Shown: positions 24,356-35,775, counted from the first letter of the stretch. The stretch is 64,000 bases of DNA from Streptomyces sp. JH14 (GCF_029428675.1 NZ_JAJNEL010000001.1:2232001-2296000); one strand, 5' to 3'. A program made the numbers and translations. The notes: generated by a model from the letters alone, not told the origin.

Positions 24356-27133
24356 GTACGCAGTGCCAGCGCCCCGCGTGCGAGGGCGACTACGAGGACA
24401 TGGGCGGCGGTGAGCTGTACTGCGACACCTGCGGTCTGGCTCCGGTCGTCTCGCCGAACGGCATGGTGAGTTCGCCGCCCACCGGCATCGCGGCCGGCGG
24501 TGCGAGCGGCAAGGGCAGCAACAGCAGTTCGGCGCGGAGCGGTTCGCCGGCGTCGTCCCGGGCCTCCTCGCGCTCCTCGTCCCGCTCGTCGACCTCGCGG
24601 CGTTCGGTGTCGGGACGGCTGTCGCGCTCCCTGTCGGGCAGGGGCACGTCCCGCTCGGTGTCGGTGCGCTCCTCCGGTTCCTCGACGGGCGCGTCCGGCC
24701 GCAACCGGCTGGGTGCGGGGCTCGTGCAGGTACCGGGCGTGCCGCGCCCCGACCCGCGCTCCGCGGTCATGGAGAACCCGGAGGTGCCGGAGCGGAAGCG
24801 GTTCTGCTCGCGCTCCGACTGCGGGGGCCCCCGTGGGCCGTTCCCGCGGCGACCGGCCGGGCCGCACGGAGGGGTTCTGCACCAAGTGCGGCCACCCGTA
24901 CTCCTTCGTACCGAAACTGCACGGCGGCGACATCGTGCACGGCCAGTACGAGGTGGCGGGCTGTCTTGCGCACGGCGGGCTCGGCTGGGTCTATCTCGCG
25001 GTGGACCGCGCGGTCTCCGACCGGTGGGTGGTCCTCAAGGGCCTGCTGGACACCGGGGACCAGGACGCGATGGCGGCCGCGATCTCGGAGCGGCGCTTCC
25101 TCGCCGAGATCGAGCACTCCAACATCGTGCGGATCTACAACTTCGTCGAACACCTCGACCAGCGGACCGGCTCGCTCGACGGCTACATCGTCATGGAGTA
25201 CGTGGGCGGCAAGGCGCTCAAGGAGATCGCGAACGAGCGCCGCACCCCGGCCGGCAAGCGGGATCCGCTGCCGGTCGAGCAGGCCTGCGCGTACGGCATC
25301 GAGGCCCTGGAGGCGCTCGGCCATCTGCACAGCCGCAATCTCCTGTACTGCGACTTCAAGGTCGACAACGCGATCCAGACCGAGGACCAGCTCAAGCTGA
25401 TCGACATGGGTGCGGTGCGCCGGATGGACGACGAGGAGTCGGCCATCTACGGCACGGTGGGGTACCAGGCGCCGGAGGTGGCGGAGGTCGGCCCGTCGGT
25501 CGCCTCCGATCTGTACACGGTCGCGCGGACGCTCGCCGTGCTCACCTTCGACTTCCAGGGGTACACGAACGTCTTCGTGGACTCGCTGCCGGACCCGGAC
25601 AACATCGAGGTGTTCCGGACGTACGAGTCGTTCTACCGGCTGCTGGTGCGGGCCACGGACCCGGACCCGGCGCGACGGTTCGCCTCCGCGTCGGAGATGG
25701 CGGAGCAGCTGACGGGCGTGCTGCGGGAGGTCGTGGCACTGCAGACGGGGCGGCCGCGACCGGCGCTGTCGACGCTGTTCGGTACGGAACTGCGCGTCAC
25801 GGACACGCAGTTGTTCGCCGAGCTGACGGACGACGTGTCACGGCTGGGGGTACGGACACAGCCGCCGGGGCGGCGCGGCGGGAAGAGCGCAGGCAACGGC
25901 AGGGCCCCGGTCGCGGGACCCACGGGGGTACCGGCCGGTGCGCCGGGGGCGGCCGGCCACGCCGTGCCGGGCGCGCTGCCCGTCGGTGCCGGGCAGCCGG
26001 CGGCCGGCGCTGCACCGCTGTCGGCGTCCGCCACCCACGTCCGGGGCGGCGCCGCCACCGGTCCGTACGCGCAGACGCAGGCGGCCATTCCGGCGCCCCG
26101 GGCCGAGATCACGCCTCTCGCCCCTGCTCCTCTGCCGGGCCCGCACGCCTTGGGCGTGCCCCGGCTGGCCGGGCTCGACGCACGGGCGACCTCGCTCGCA
26201 CTGCCCGTCCCCCGGGTCGACGCGAACGACGCCAACGCGGGCTTTCTGGCCGGACTGATGGCGTCGGCACCCGCCGAACTGATTTCCGCGCTCCAGGCCG
26301 TACCCGCCGCTTCGCTGGAGACGAGGCTGCGGGAGTTGCGTGCCCGGCTGGAGATGAACGAACTGGGCGCGGCCGGCCAGACCCTGGCAGGTCTGGAGGC
26401 GCAGCATCCGGACGACTGGCGGGTCGTCTGGTACCGCGGGGTCGCCTCGCTGGTGACGGGTGACAACGAGAACGCGGCGCTGTCGTTCGACGCGGTCTAC
26501 GACGCATTCCCCGGTGAGCCGGCGCCCAAGCTGGCGCTCGGCATCTGTGCGGAGGTCCTCGGCCAGCTGGACAACGCCGCCGAGTACTACCGCCTGGTGT
26601 GGACGACCGACCCGAGCTTCGTCAGCGCCGCGTTCGGCCTGGCCCGGGTGCAGATCGCAGCCGGGGACCGGGCCGGGGCGGTGCGGACGCTGGAGTCCGT
26701 GCCCGAGGCGTCGATCCACTACACGGCGGCCCGGGTCGCCGCCGTGCGATCCCGGCTGCGTGAACGTGCCCCGTACGAGCCGCTGATCGCCGATCTGACG
26801 GCCGCCGCCGAGCAGGTGTCCGGGCTGCAGAGTTTCGGGCTGGACGCGGTGCGCCGCGAGCAGTTGTCGACCGAGGTACTGGGGACGGCGCTGGACTGGG
26901 TACTCTCCGGAAGCCCCACCGCCCGGCCGGACACCCCGCAGTCCCAGGCGTCCGTCGGCCCTGCCGGCGCCGCCGGACCCAGGACCCTGCTCGGCAGTGA
27001 GGTGGACGAACGCGGCCTGCGTCTCGGCCTGGAGCGTTCGTACCGGATACTCGCCCGGCTTGCGCAGCGCGGCGACGAGAGGATCGACCTGGTGGAGCGG
27101 GCCAACCGCTTCCGCCCCCGGACGTGGGTGTGA
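24352..27133 (+). CDS. PknG-like Ser/Thr protein kinase with zinc-ribbon N-terminus and TPR C-terminus, frameshifted
   Basis: One missing reading-frame step aside, this is a 926-residue PknG-type kinase. The first part holds CQRPAC...YCDTC (zinc ribbon), a Ser/Arg-rich linker, then FCSRSDCG. The frame breaks in a G5C5 run (24823-24832); resuming one base later gives APVGRSRGDRPGRTEGFCTKCGHPYSF, the second half of a rubredoxin-like zinc site. The kinase follows: glycine loop LAHGGLG (205-211), Lys229, catalytic Asp334 in YCDFKVDN (no HRD Arg, as in PknG) and metal Asp351 in DMG. A Pro/Ala linker (about 475-610) and a TPR region (about 640-900) complete it. As written, translation runs into a wrong frame. 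This may be a sequencing error in the homopolymer or a real mutation. It probably transmits amino-acid signals from the upstream sensor pair. Confidence 0.85.
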
Positions 27134-27135
27134 AA

Positions 27136-28536
27136 ATGTCGCAGATGCACCAGGAGACGGCCTTGTCGAGGTGTCCCAGCTGCGAGGAGCCGCTGGAAAC
27201 GGGCGACCTGTTCTGCGGCGCGTGCGGCTACGACCTGTCGGTCGTACCCGCACCGCCGGAGGACCACCCGACCATCGCCATGGCCGTGCCTGCGGCCCCG
27301 GGCGCCGGAACGCCCGGCGCCGCTCCCGAATCGGCCGCGCGCACCGCGGCGGCTTCTGGTTCCGCCGAATGGTCGGCTGCCCCCGCGGCCGACCGGTCCG
27401 AGCCGCCCGGCTCGGCGGCTGCCTCAGCCGGTGTCCCGGCCGGTGGCCCCGAAACCGCCCCCGCGGCGGTTCGCTTCGACCGGCCCGGCCCCTCCGGCTC
27501 GGGCGACTTCGAGCTGGCCGCGCCTGCTGCGCCGGCCGCCCCCGACCCCCGTACCGCCGCGGGCGCCGCCGTCTCCGAGGCGGCCCTCACGCCTCCGGCG
27601 GGCACCAAGCTGTGCGTCGCCTGCCGCGCCGGTCATGTCGACCCCGACGGCTACTGCGAGAACTGCGGTCATGCCCAGCCCCGCGAGCGCGACCACATGG
27701 AGCAGGAGCTCGGTTCGGTGGCCGCCGTCAGTGACCGGGGCCTGCGCCACCACCGCAACGAGGACTCGTTCGCCGTGTCGACCACCGCCCTGCCGGACGG
27801 CTCACCGGCCGTCGTCGCGATCGTCTGCGACGGCGTCTCCTCCGCGAGCCGCCCCGACGAGGCCTCTGCCGCCGCCGCGACCGCCGCCAACGAGTCGCTG
27901 CTGGAGTCGCTGCCGCGCGGAGTCCACCCGCAGCAGGCGATGCACGAGGCGATCGTCGCCGCCGCCGAGTCGGTCAACTCGCTGGCCCACGACGACAGCA
28001 GAGCCTCGGAGCGCGATGCGCACCGCCACCAGAACGCTCCGGCGTGCACCCTGGTCGGCGCGGTCGTGGCGGGCGGCCTGCTGGTCGTCGGCTGGGTCGG
28101 CGACAGCCGCGTCTACTGGGTGCCGGACGACCGGACCACCCCACCCGCCCGGCTCACCGAGGACGACTCCTGGGCCGCGCAGATGGTGGCGGCCGGCCTG
28201 ATGAACGAGGCGGAGGCGTACGCGGACGAGCGCGCCCACGCCATCACGGGCTGGCTCGGCGCCGATGCGTACGAACTGGAGCCGCACACCGCGTCGTTCA
28301 AACCGGACCGGCCGGGTCTGGTGGTGGTGTGCACCGACGGGCTGTGGAACTACGCGGAGTCGGCCGCCGACATGGCCGCCGCCGTCCCCCCGGATGCACA
28401 GGAACGACCGCTGCACGGCGCCCAGGTGCTGGTGGGTCACGCGCTCGACGGTGGGGGCCACGACAACGTAACAGTGGCTCTGCTGCCGTTCGCCGTACCG
28501 TCGCAAGGGGCAGGATCGGCCTACAGCACCGCTTGA
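27136..28536 (+). CDS. PP2C-family protein phosphatase with two zinc ribbons
   Basis: The 466-residue protein opens with CPSCEEPLETGDLFCGACG, has an Ala/Pro-rich linker, then a second ribbon CVACRAGHVDPDGYCENCG (about residues 155-180) and a PP2C domain (about 190-455). PP2C metal-binding motifs are visible: SDRGLRHHRNEDS, VCDGVSS, WVGDSRVYW, VVCTDGLWNYAE and GGHDNVTVAL. It should remove phosphate from Ser/Thr residues, probably reversing the adjacent PknG-like kinase. ATG 27136 is 2 bp after the kinase stop; GTG 27130, with a GTGA overlap, is possible. The zinc ribbons resemble those of the kinase and FHA proteins of the same locus. Confidence 0.88.
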   Translation: MSQMHQETALSRCPSCEEPLETGDLFCGACGYDLSVVPAPPEDHPTIAMAVPAAPGAGTPGAAPESAARTAAASGSAEWSAAPAADRSEPPGSAAASAGVPAGGPETAPAAVRFDRPGPSGSGDFELAAPAAPAAPDPRTAAGAAVSEAALTPPAGTKLCVACRAGHVDPDGYCENCGHAQPRERDHMEQELGSVAAVSDRGLRHHRNEDSFAVSTTALPDGSPAVVAIVCDGVSSASRPDEASAAAATAANESLLESLPRGVHPQQAMHEAIVAAAESVNSLAHDDSRASERDAHRHQNAPACTLVGAVVAGGLLVVGWVGDSRVYWVPDDRTTPPARLTEDDSWAAQMVAAGLMNEAEAYADERAHAITGWLGADAYELEPHTASFKPDRPGLVVVCTDGLWNYAESAADMAAAVPPDAQERPLHGAQVLVGHALDGGGHDNVTVALLPFAVPSQGAGSAYSTA

Positions 28537-28607
28537 GTCCCGTTCCGTCCGTCCGTTCGCCGACTGCGACCTTCCCAGCTCTGCCACCTTTGCCAGGAGC
28601 CGATCAG

Positions 28608-29969
28608 ATGGCCAATTTCTCCAAGTCCCACGTGCCGCAGTTCTCCGTCGAGGTGTACCAGAACGAGTATCTGCCGGAGGGCGGACGCGAGGTCAACGCG
28701 ATCGTCACGGTCACCTCGACCGGCGGCGGCACCACCGGCGGCACCCTGCTGGCCGGTGCGCACGCCTCGCCCACCGCCGTGCCGGCGCAGGGGCCGAACG
28801 CCGCCGTGGTGATCATGGTGGACTGTTCCGGTTCGATGGACTATCCGCCGACGAAGATGCGCAACGCCCGCGATGCCACGGCCGCGGCCATCGACACCCT
28901 GCGCGACGGCACGTCGTTCGCCGTGGTCGGCGGTACGCACCTCGCCAAGGAGGTCTACCCGGGCAACGGCCGCCTCGCCACCGCCGACGCCCAGACCAGG
29001 GCCCAGGCGAAGGAGGCGCTGCGGCGGCTCAGCGCGGGCGGCGGCACGGCGATCGGGACCTGGCTGCGGCTGGCCGACCGGCTGCTCGGCGCCGCCGACG
29101 TGGACATCCGGCACGGCATCCTCCTCACCGACGGGCGCAACGAGCACGAGTCGCCGCAGGACCTGCGGGCCGCACTCGACGCGTGCGCGGGCCGCTTCAC
29201 CTGTGACGCCCGCGGGGTCGGCACCGACTGGGAGGTGAAAGAAGTCACAGCCATCGCCTCCGCGCTGCTCGGCACGGCCGACATAGTCGCCGACCCGGCG
29301 GGCCTCGCCGTGGACTTCACGCAGATGATGGAGAACGCGATGGGCAAGGAGGTCGCGGACGTGGCACTGCGGCTCTGGACGCCGGTCGGGGTCGAGATCA
29401 AGTTCGTGAAACAGGTGGCGCCGACGGTCGCCGAACTGACCGACCGGCGTACGGAAGCGGGCCCGCGCGCCGGGGACTATCCGACCGGGTCCTGGGGCGA
29501 CGAGTCCCGCGACTACCACGTGTGTGTGCAGGTGCCGGAAGCCGGGATCGGGCAGGAGATGCTGGCGGCCCGCGTCTCGCTGATCCTCCCCGACCCGTCG
29601 GGGACGGCGGCTCCGCAAACGCTTTCGCAGGGGCTGGTACGGGCGGTGTGGACGGACGACATGGTGGCGTCCACGTCGATCAATCCGCAGGTCGCGCACT
29701 ACACGGGCCAGGCCGAACTGGCACAAGTCATCCAGCAGGGGCTCGATGCACGCAAGTCGGGAGACTTCGACGGCGCGACGGCGAAACTGGGCCGCGCGGT
29801 GCAACTGGCGTCGGCCTCCGGGAACGCGGATACTGCGAAACTGCTTTCGAAGGTGGTGGACGTCGTCGATGCGGCGACAGGTACTGTGCGACTGAAGGCG
29901 AAGGTCGCGGAGGCCGACGAGATGACCCTCGAAACGCGCTCCACCAAGACCGTTCGCGTAAAGAAATGA
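28608..29969 (+). CDS. VWA-domain protein
   Basis: The 453-residue protein has an N-terminal beta-rich part (VPQFSVEVYQNEYLPEGGREVNAIVTV), a von Willebrand A domain with intact metal site DCSGSMD (about residues 72-78, with TDGRNEH further on) and a C-terminal part with a helical segment (about 370-440). There is no signal peptide, so it acts in the cytoplasm. Bacterial VWA proteins often join phosphatase/kinase/FHA modules as scaffolds. Here it follows the PP2C gene and precedes the FHA gene on the same strand. ATG 28608 has AGGAG 8 nt upstream. Confidence 0.88.
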   Translation: MANFSKSHVPQFSVEVYQNEYLPEGGREVNAIVTVTSTGGGTTGGTLLAGAHASPTAVPAQGPNAAVVIMVDCSGSMDYPPTKMRNARDATAAAIDTLRDGTSFAVVGGTHLAKEVYPGNGRLATADAQTRAQAKEALRRLSAGGGTAIGTWLRLADRLLGAADVDIRHGILLTDGRNEHESPQDLRAALDACAGRFTCDARGVGTDWEVKEVTAIASALLGTADIVADPAGLAVDFTQMMENAMGKEVADVALRLWTPVGVEIKFVKQVAPTVAELTDRRTEAGPRAGDYPTGSWGDESRDYHVCVQVPEAGIGQEMLAARVSLILPDPSGTAAPQTLSQGLVRAVWTDDMVASTSINPQVAHYTGQAELAQVIQQGLDARKSGDFDGATAKLGRAVQLASASGNADTAKLLSKVVDVVDAATGTVRLKAKVAEADEMTLETRSTKTVRVKK

Positions 29970-30066
29970 CCTGAGGGCCGACCGGCATCCAGCTGGCCCG
30001 GCGACCTGGCAGAGCAACAGGAATGACGGCCTCCGGGGCCGGACGAGGAGAGGGGGAAGCGCCGAC

Positions 30067-31194
30067 ATGCCGACCTGCCCGAACGGACACCAGTCGGGTT
30101 CCGAGGACTGGTGCGAGGTCTGCGGCCATCGCATGGCCGGGGCGGGCGCGCCTGCGGGCGCAGTCCCCCCGCCGCCGCCCCCGCCGCCAGCGCCCGGTTA
30201 CGGCTACCCCCAGCGCCCCGGCCCCGAGGCGACCCAGCAGGCCGAGCTCTGCCCGCAGTGCCGCACCCCGCGTGAGGCGATGGCGCCGTTCTGCGAGGAG
30301 TGCCGCTGGAACTTCCTCACGAACACGGCGACGTCCTACACCCCGTTGGCCCCGCAGCCCGGAGGTCCCGGTGGCCCCGGTCCCGGCGGCCCGGTGCCCG
30401 GCCTGAACCTGCCGCCCGGCTTCCAGGCGCAGCAGGGGCCGCCGCCCCCGCCCCCTCAGCAGCGTGACCCGTACGAGTACCAGAGCTCGCGGCCCTCCCA
30501 GGTGAACCGCCCGGCCGAGCCGCTGTCCGGTCCCGACAGCCACCCCGGTCCGCCGGGACCCGGTCCGCAGCTGCCGCCGAACCCGTTCCAGCGGCAGGGC
30601 CCGCCGCCTCCGCCGTCCTTCCAGCAGCAGACCGCGCCCCCGCAGCCGCAGGTCCAGCAGCCCACCGGTGACGACTGGATGCTGCCGCCGCCCTCGCGGG
30701 CACAGGTACCTCAGCCTCCGCAGGGCCCCCAGCCCCCGATGCAGGTGCAGCAGCCTCCGTTCCAGAACCAGATCCCGAACCAGGCGCCCGCGAGCTGGAC
30801 GGCGGTCATCGCTCCGGACCGTGACTACTTCCTGGCGATGATGCAGCGCAGCGGCCCCGAGGCGACCGGGCTCAACCTGCCCGCGTACTCCCCGGAGCAG
30901 CGCCTCCAGCTCACCGGCAACCAGGTCACCATCGGCCGTCGCCGGCACAGCACCGGCGAGTCCCCCGATGTCGATCTGTCCGTGCCGCCGGAGGACCCGG
31001 GCGTCTCGCACCAGCACGCGGTGCTGGTGCAGCAGCCCGACGGCAGCTGGGCCGTGGTCGACCAGAACTCCACGAACGGCACCACGCTGAACGGTGCCGA
31101 GGACCCGATCCAGCCCTACGTCCCCGTTCCGCTCCAGGACGGCGACCAGGTGCATGTCGGGGCGTGGACGACGATCACCATCCGGCGCGGCTGA
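30067..31194 (+). CDS. FHA-domain protein with N-terminal zinc ribbons and proline-rich linker
   Basis: The 375-residue protein has CPNGHQSGSEDWCEVCG (residues 4-20), a Pro run, a second pair CPQCRTPREAMAPFCEEC (about 62-80), a long Pro/Gln-rich linker and a C-terminal FHA domain (about 285-373). The phospho-binding positions are visible in TIGRRR, VSHQHAVL and QNSTNGTTLNG. FHA domains bind phosphothreonine peptides, so this is the likely reader of the kinase in the locus. Mycobacterial GarA, the FHA substrate of PknG, lacks the zinc ribbons and has a phosphorylatable ETTS motif that I do not see here. ATG 30067 follows GGGGAAG. Confidence 0.88.
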   Translation: MPTCPNGHQSGSEDWCEVCGHRMAGAGAPAGAVPPPPPPPPAPGYGYPQRPGPEATQQAELCPQCRTPREAMAPFCEECRWNFLTNTATSYTPLAPQPGGPGGPGPGGPVPGLNLPPGFQAQQGPPPPPPQQRDPYEYQSSRPSQVNRPAEPLSGPDSHPGPPGPGPQLPPNPFQRQGPPPPPSFQQQTAPPQPQVQQPTGDDWMLPPPSRAQVPQPPQGPQPPMQVQQPPFQNQIPNQAPASWTAVIAPDRDYFLAMMQRSGPEATGLNLPAYSPEQRLQLTGNQVTIGRRRHSTGESPDVDLSVPPEDPGVSHQHAVLVQQPDGSWAVVDQNSTNGTTLNGAEDPIQPYVPVPLQDGDQVHVGAWTTITIRRG

Positions 31195-31203
31195 CCGGCG
31201 TAC

Positions 31204-32190
31204 TCAGTCGGCGGGCAGTGGCCAGGCGTACGGCCCCTCCGGGTCGTCCAGCCAGGCCCACTGCCGCCCGTCGCGGACCGTGACGCCGAACCTCTCCCGC
31301 TCGGGGCACTTCTCGCGCTGCCAGAGGGCGAGGGCCTCGCGCGGGTCGAGGGTGGACTGCGTCAGTGTCAGCAGGAAGCGGAACAGCTCGTTCTCGGCCA
31401 CCCGCCGCGGCAGTCCGCCGGTGTGCGGGTGGCGTACCCGAGGCGGCACGGCCCCGCGCAGCGGGACGAAGTAGGCGGGCGTGTGCAGGAACCGCCCCTC
31501 GGCATACGTCCCGTGCGGCGCCTCCTGCACCCGCAGCATGATCAGACCGGTCGCGAACGGCGCCAGGATCCGCGCCCCGGGGCGGCACTGCGCCAGCCAC
31601 GCCTGCGGTACGGACGGCAGGGTGCAGGTCACGATGATCCGGTCGTACGGGCCCCGCTCGGGGCAGCCCCGGGCGCCGTCCCCGGTGATCACCGCCGGAT
31701 GGCGGCCGGCCCCCGCCAGATGCCTGCGGGCCGACTCCGTGATCTCCGGGTCGAGGTCGATGGTGGTCACCGCTTCGTCGCCCAGGCGGTGGGCGAGCAG
31801 CGCGGCGTTGTAGCCGGTACCGGCGCCGATCTCCAGGACGGTCTGCCCGGCCCGCATCTCCAGCTCCTCCAGCATCCGGGCCATCAGCGACGGCTGGCTG
31901 CTCGACGAGACGAGCTCACCGTCCTGGATCCGGGTGGCCAGCGCCCCGTCCGTGTACGCCCCGTGCAGCCACTGGTCCCGCCGGGCCGGGTCGGGGTCCT
32001 CGCACCAGAGCCGCTCGGGCCCACGGGGCCCGGTCACGAAGTAGTACGGCACGAAGAGATGGCGCGGCACCTCCTCGAACGCGGCACGCCAGGCGGGGTC
32101 CTTGAGCGCGCCGCCCGCGACGATCCCCCGCACCATCGCCCACCGGGCTTCGGCGCCGGCCGCCGCGAACCGATCCAGGTCTGGCCCCAT
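31204..32190 (-). CDS. PCMT-like SAM-dependent methyltransferase
   Basis: The 328-residue protein has the protein-L-isoaspartate O-methyltransferase fold. VPRHLFVPYYF near the N-terminus, SSSQPSLMARMLEELEM before the SAM site, and motif I VLEIGAGTGYNAALLAHRLG (about residues 108-127) are followed by TIDLDPEITESARRHL and VTCTLPSVPQAWLAQ. Family members repair isoaspartate or, in actinomycetes, modify peptides. It is longer than classical PCMT because of an extra C-terminal domain (about 230-328) of the kind seen in many Streptomyces homologues. It converges on the FHA gene with only 9 bp between stops. The start at 32190 has GGGAG about 9 nt upstream. Confidence 0.85.
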   Translation of the reverse strand: MGPDLDRFAAAGAEARWAMVRGIVAGGALKDPAWRAAFEEVPRHLFVPYYFVTGPRGPERLWCEDPDPARRDQWLHGAYTDGALATRIQDGELVSSSSQPSLMARMLEELEMRAGQTVLEIGAGTGYNAALLAHRLGDEAVTTIDLDPEITESARRHLAGAGRHPAVITGDGARGCPERGPYDRIIVTCTLPSVPQAWLAQCRPGARILAPFATGLIMLRVQEAPHGTYAEGRFLHTPAYFVPLRGAVPPRVRHPHTGGLPRRVAENELFRFLLTLTQSTLDPREALALWQREKCPERERFGVTVRDGRQWAWLDDPEGPYAWPLPAD

Positions 32191-32299
32191 GCCTCCACTC
32201 TCCCGCTCGCGACCGCCGGAAGCGACGAGGCACGATGGCCGTCCGTACCCGGGTCCTAGGACCCGAGTCCTCGGCCGGTGCGTCTGCGACCATGGACGG

Positions 32300-32704
32300 G
32301 TGACAGAGAATCCGCACGACACGCTGCAGGAGCAGACCTTCTACGAGCAGGTCGGCGGCGAGGAGACCTTCCGGCGCCTGGTCCACCGCTTCTACGAGGG
32401 GGTTGCCGAGGACCCGCTGCTGCGGCCGATGTATCCGGAGGAGGATCTGGGGCCGGCCGAGGAGCGGTTCACGCTGTTCCTGATCCAGTACTGGGGCGGT
32501 CCCCGGACGTACAGCGAGCAGCGCGGTCACCCGCGGCTGCGGATGCGGCATGTTCCGTTCCGGGTGGACCGGGCCGCGCACGACGCCTGGCTGAGCCGGA
32601 TGCGGGTGGCCCTCGACGAGCTCGGGCTGGCCCCGGAGCACGAGCGCCGGCTGTGGGACTACCTCACGTACGCCGCGGCGTCGATGATCAACACCGAGGG
32701 CTGA
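32300..32704 (+). CDS. glbO: Group II truncated haemoglobin
   Basis: The 134-residue globin begins at GTG (VTENPHDTLQEQTFYEQVGGEETFRRLVHRFYEGVAEDPLLRPMYP). The B-helix FY pair (31-32), the EF-region W65-G-G and the proximal haem ligand His84 in RMRHVPF are all present, along with the G8 Trp in HDAWLSRM. Group II globins bind O2 tightly and are linked to oxidative and nitrosative stress. It is divergent from the methyltransferase gene, with about 110 bp of shared promoter region. The start is set by homology; a nearby ATG is out of frame. Confidence 0.93.
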   Translation: MTENPHDTLQEQTFYEQVGGEETFRRLVHRFYEGVAEDPLLRPMYPEEDLGPAEERFTLFLIQYWGGPRTYSEQRGHPRLRMRHVPFRVDRAAHDAWLSRMRVALDELGLAPEHERRLWDYLTYAAASMINTEG

Positions 32705-32753
32705 CGGCTCCGCCCCGCGCACCGTTCCGGAGGGCACTCTTCCTGTGGCCACC

Positions 32754-32781
32754 GTGCGGTGTGCGGTGTGCGGTGTGCGGT
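32754..32781. repeat. Four tandem GTGCGGT heptamers
   Basis: GTGCGGT is repeated four times head to tail, directly after glbO and before the next gene on the minus strand. No gene overlaps it. Confidence 0.7.
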
Positions 32782-32873
32782 GCGCCACCACCGCACAGCG
32801 GTCGCGGTCCCATCAAGGTGACCGGTACCGGCAGTGCCGCCCGTGCCGGTGCGGTTGCCGGCAGCCGCGGGGG

Positions 32874-33563
32874 TCAGCGCGGGCCGAACGTCACTCCGAG
32901 GTTCCCGAGGCCGCCGCCCGCACGCCGCAGGGCGATCGAGCCGAACGGGGTGCGCAGCCGCAGCCAGGGGCCGGAGGCGAGCAGGGCGACCGGGAAGTCC
33001 GGGTCCGGGCGGAGGAAGCCGAGGGACTGGGCGGCATGGACCGCACGCAACGGCAGTCCCGTGTCGCCGATCGTGCGCGACCAGATCTCATGGCCGATGA
33101 GGTCCCGCTCCGCCCGGGTACGGCGCTCCGCGGGCAGCGCCGTGTCGCGGGAACGGAACTCCGCCACCGCGGCGTTCAGCGCCGCGCGCAGGGCGACGGG
33201 ACCGGGCAGTCCCGGCTGCTCCTGCCAGCCGCCGCGCGGCGGGAGGATCCCCGTCCACGGCGGACCGGTGACGGGAGCGGGCAGGGCGCCCCCGCCGTCG
33301 GCTGTGCCCTCGACATCGAGGGATTCGAGGAGTTCACCGGCGGACACGGTGACGTCGAAGTCGTGCGTGCCCTCCAGCCGCGCCGTCCGGATCGCGAGGA
33401 CCTCGAACGACGCCGGACGGCCGAACACCGCCAGCGCGCTGCCGCCCGCCTGCAGCCGGACGGCGGCCGCCCGGTCGTAGTGGAGGAGCCGGCCGAGGAA
33501 GGCGGCGAGATCCGCCGCCTCCCTCGCGTCGACGAACTGCAGCGACTGCACGGGCACCGTCAT
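32874..33563 (-). CDS. Conserved hypothetical protein coupled to a thioesterase
   Basis: The 229-residue protein is cytoplasmic, with no signal or membrane segment. The N-terminus reads MTVPVQSLQFVDAREAADLAAFLGRLLHYDRAAAVRLQ; the C-terminal part (about 140-229) includes RAERDLIGHEIWSRTIGDTGLPLRAVHAAQSLGFLRPD. I do not recognise a named domain, though this pairing with a thioesterase is a familiar Streptomyces arrangement. Its ATG overlaps the thioesterase stop (ATGA), so the two are co-translated. Confidence 0.8.
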   Translation of the reverse strand: MTVPVQSLQFVDAREAADLAAFLGRLLHYDRAAAVRLQAGGSALAVFGRPASFEVLAIRTARLEGTHDFDVTVSAGELLESLDVEGTADGGGALPAPVTGPPWTGILPPRGGWQEQPGLPGPVALRAALNAAVAEFRSRDTALPAERRTRAERDLIGHEIWSRTIGDTGLPLRAVHAAQSLGFLRPDPDFPVALLASGPWLRLRTPFGSIALRRAGGGLGNLGVTFGPR

Positions 33564-33985
33564 ACGGCGGCGGACTCCTCGGTCACCAGGTACTCCTGCA
33601 GGAAGAGCTTCTCCTCGGCGGAGATCCGCCGGGGCCGCTCCTCGGCCAGGTTGTACGGCACGACGACGGTCGAGGCCCGTACGTACACCTGGTCCGGGTC
33701 CTTGACCTCGTACGAGATCGTCAGCGACGCGGCACCTATCTTCGTGACCCAGGACTCGACGGTCACCGGCTCGTGCCGGTGGACCAGCGGGCGCACGTAG
33801 TCGATCTCGTGCCGGGCCACCACGGACCCGCCCGCGAAGGACGGCGAGCCGTCCCCCGGCGCCAGCCGGAACATGAAGTCGACGCGCGCCTCCTCCAGGT
33901 AGCGGAGGAAGACCACGTTGTTGACGTGGCCGAAGGCATCCATGTCCGACCAGCGCAGCGGGCAGTTGTAGATGTGACGAGCCAA
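33560..33985 (-). CDS. 4HBT-type acyl-CoA thioesterase
   Basis: The 141-residue hotdog-fold protein reads LARHIYNCPLRWSDMDAFGHVNNVVFLRYLEEARVDFM, with the catalytic Asp and DAFGHVNN signature of YbgC-like thioesterases. These hydrolyse acyl-CoA thioesters in the cytosol. The TTG at 33983-33985 is chosen because family members start just before RHIYN and GAGG lies 9 nt upstream. It ends with ATGA overlap into the hypothetical gene. It lies 5 bp after ettA on the same strand, so all three may form one transcript. Confidence 0.85.
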   Translation of the reverse strand: MARHIYNCPLRWSDMDAFGHVNNVVFLRYLEEARVDFMFRLAPGDGSPSFAGGSVVARHEIDYVRPLVHRHEPVTVESWVTKIGAASLTISYEVKDPDQVYVRASTVVVPYNLAEERPRRISAEEKLFLQEYLVTEESAAV

Positions 33986-33990
33986 GACGA

Positions 33991-35655
<1,665 letters not shown>

Positions 35656-35775
35656 GAGAAACCGTCCGGCAGCAGTAGGGGTGTAGGCAGATACACCCAT
35701 CTTGCCTGACGTCCGTCCCAGGACGGAAACCCGTCCGTCCGGCGGTACGCACCCGGAGGGACTCCCGGTACGCGA

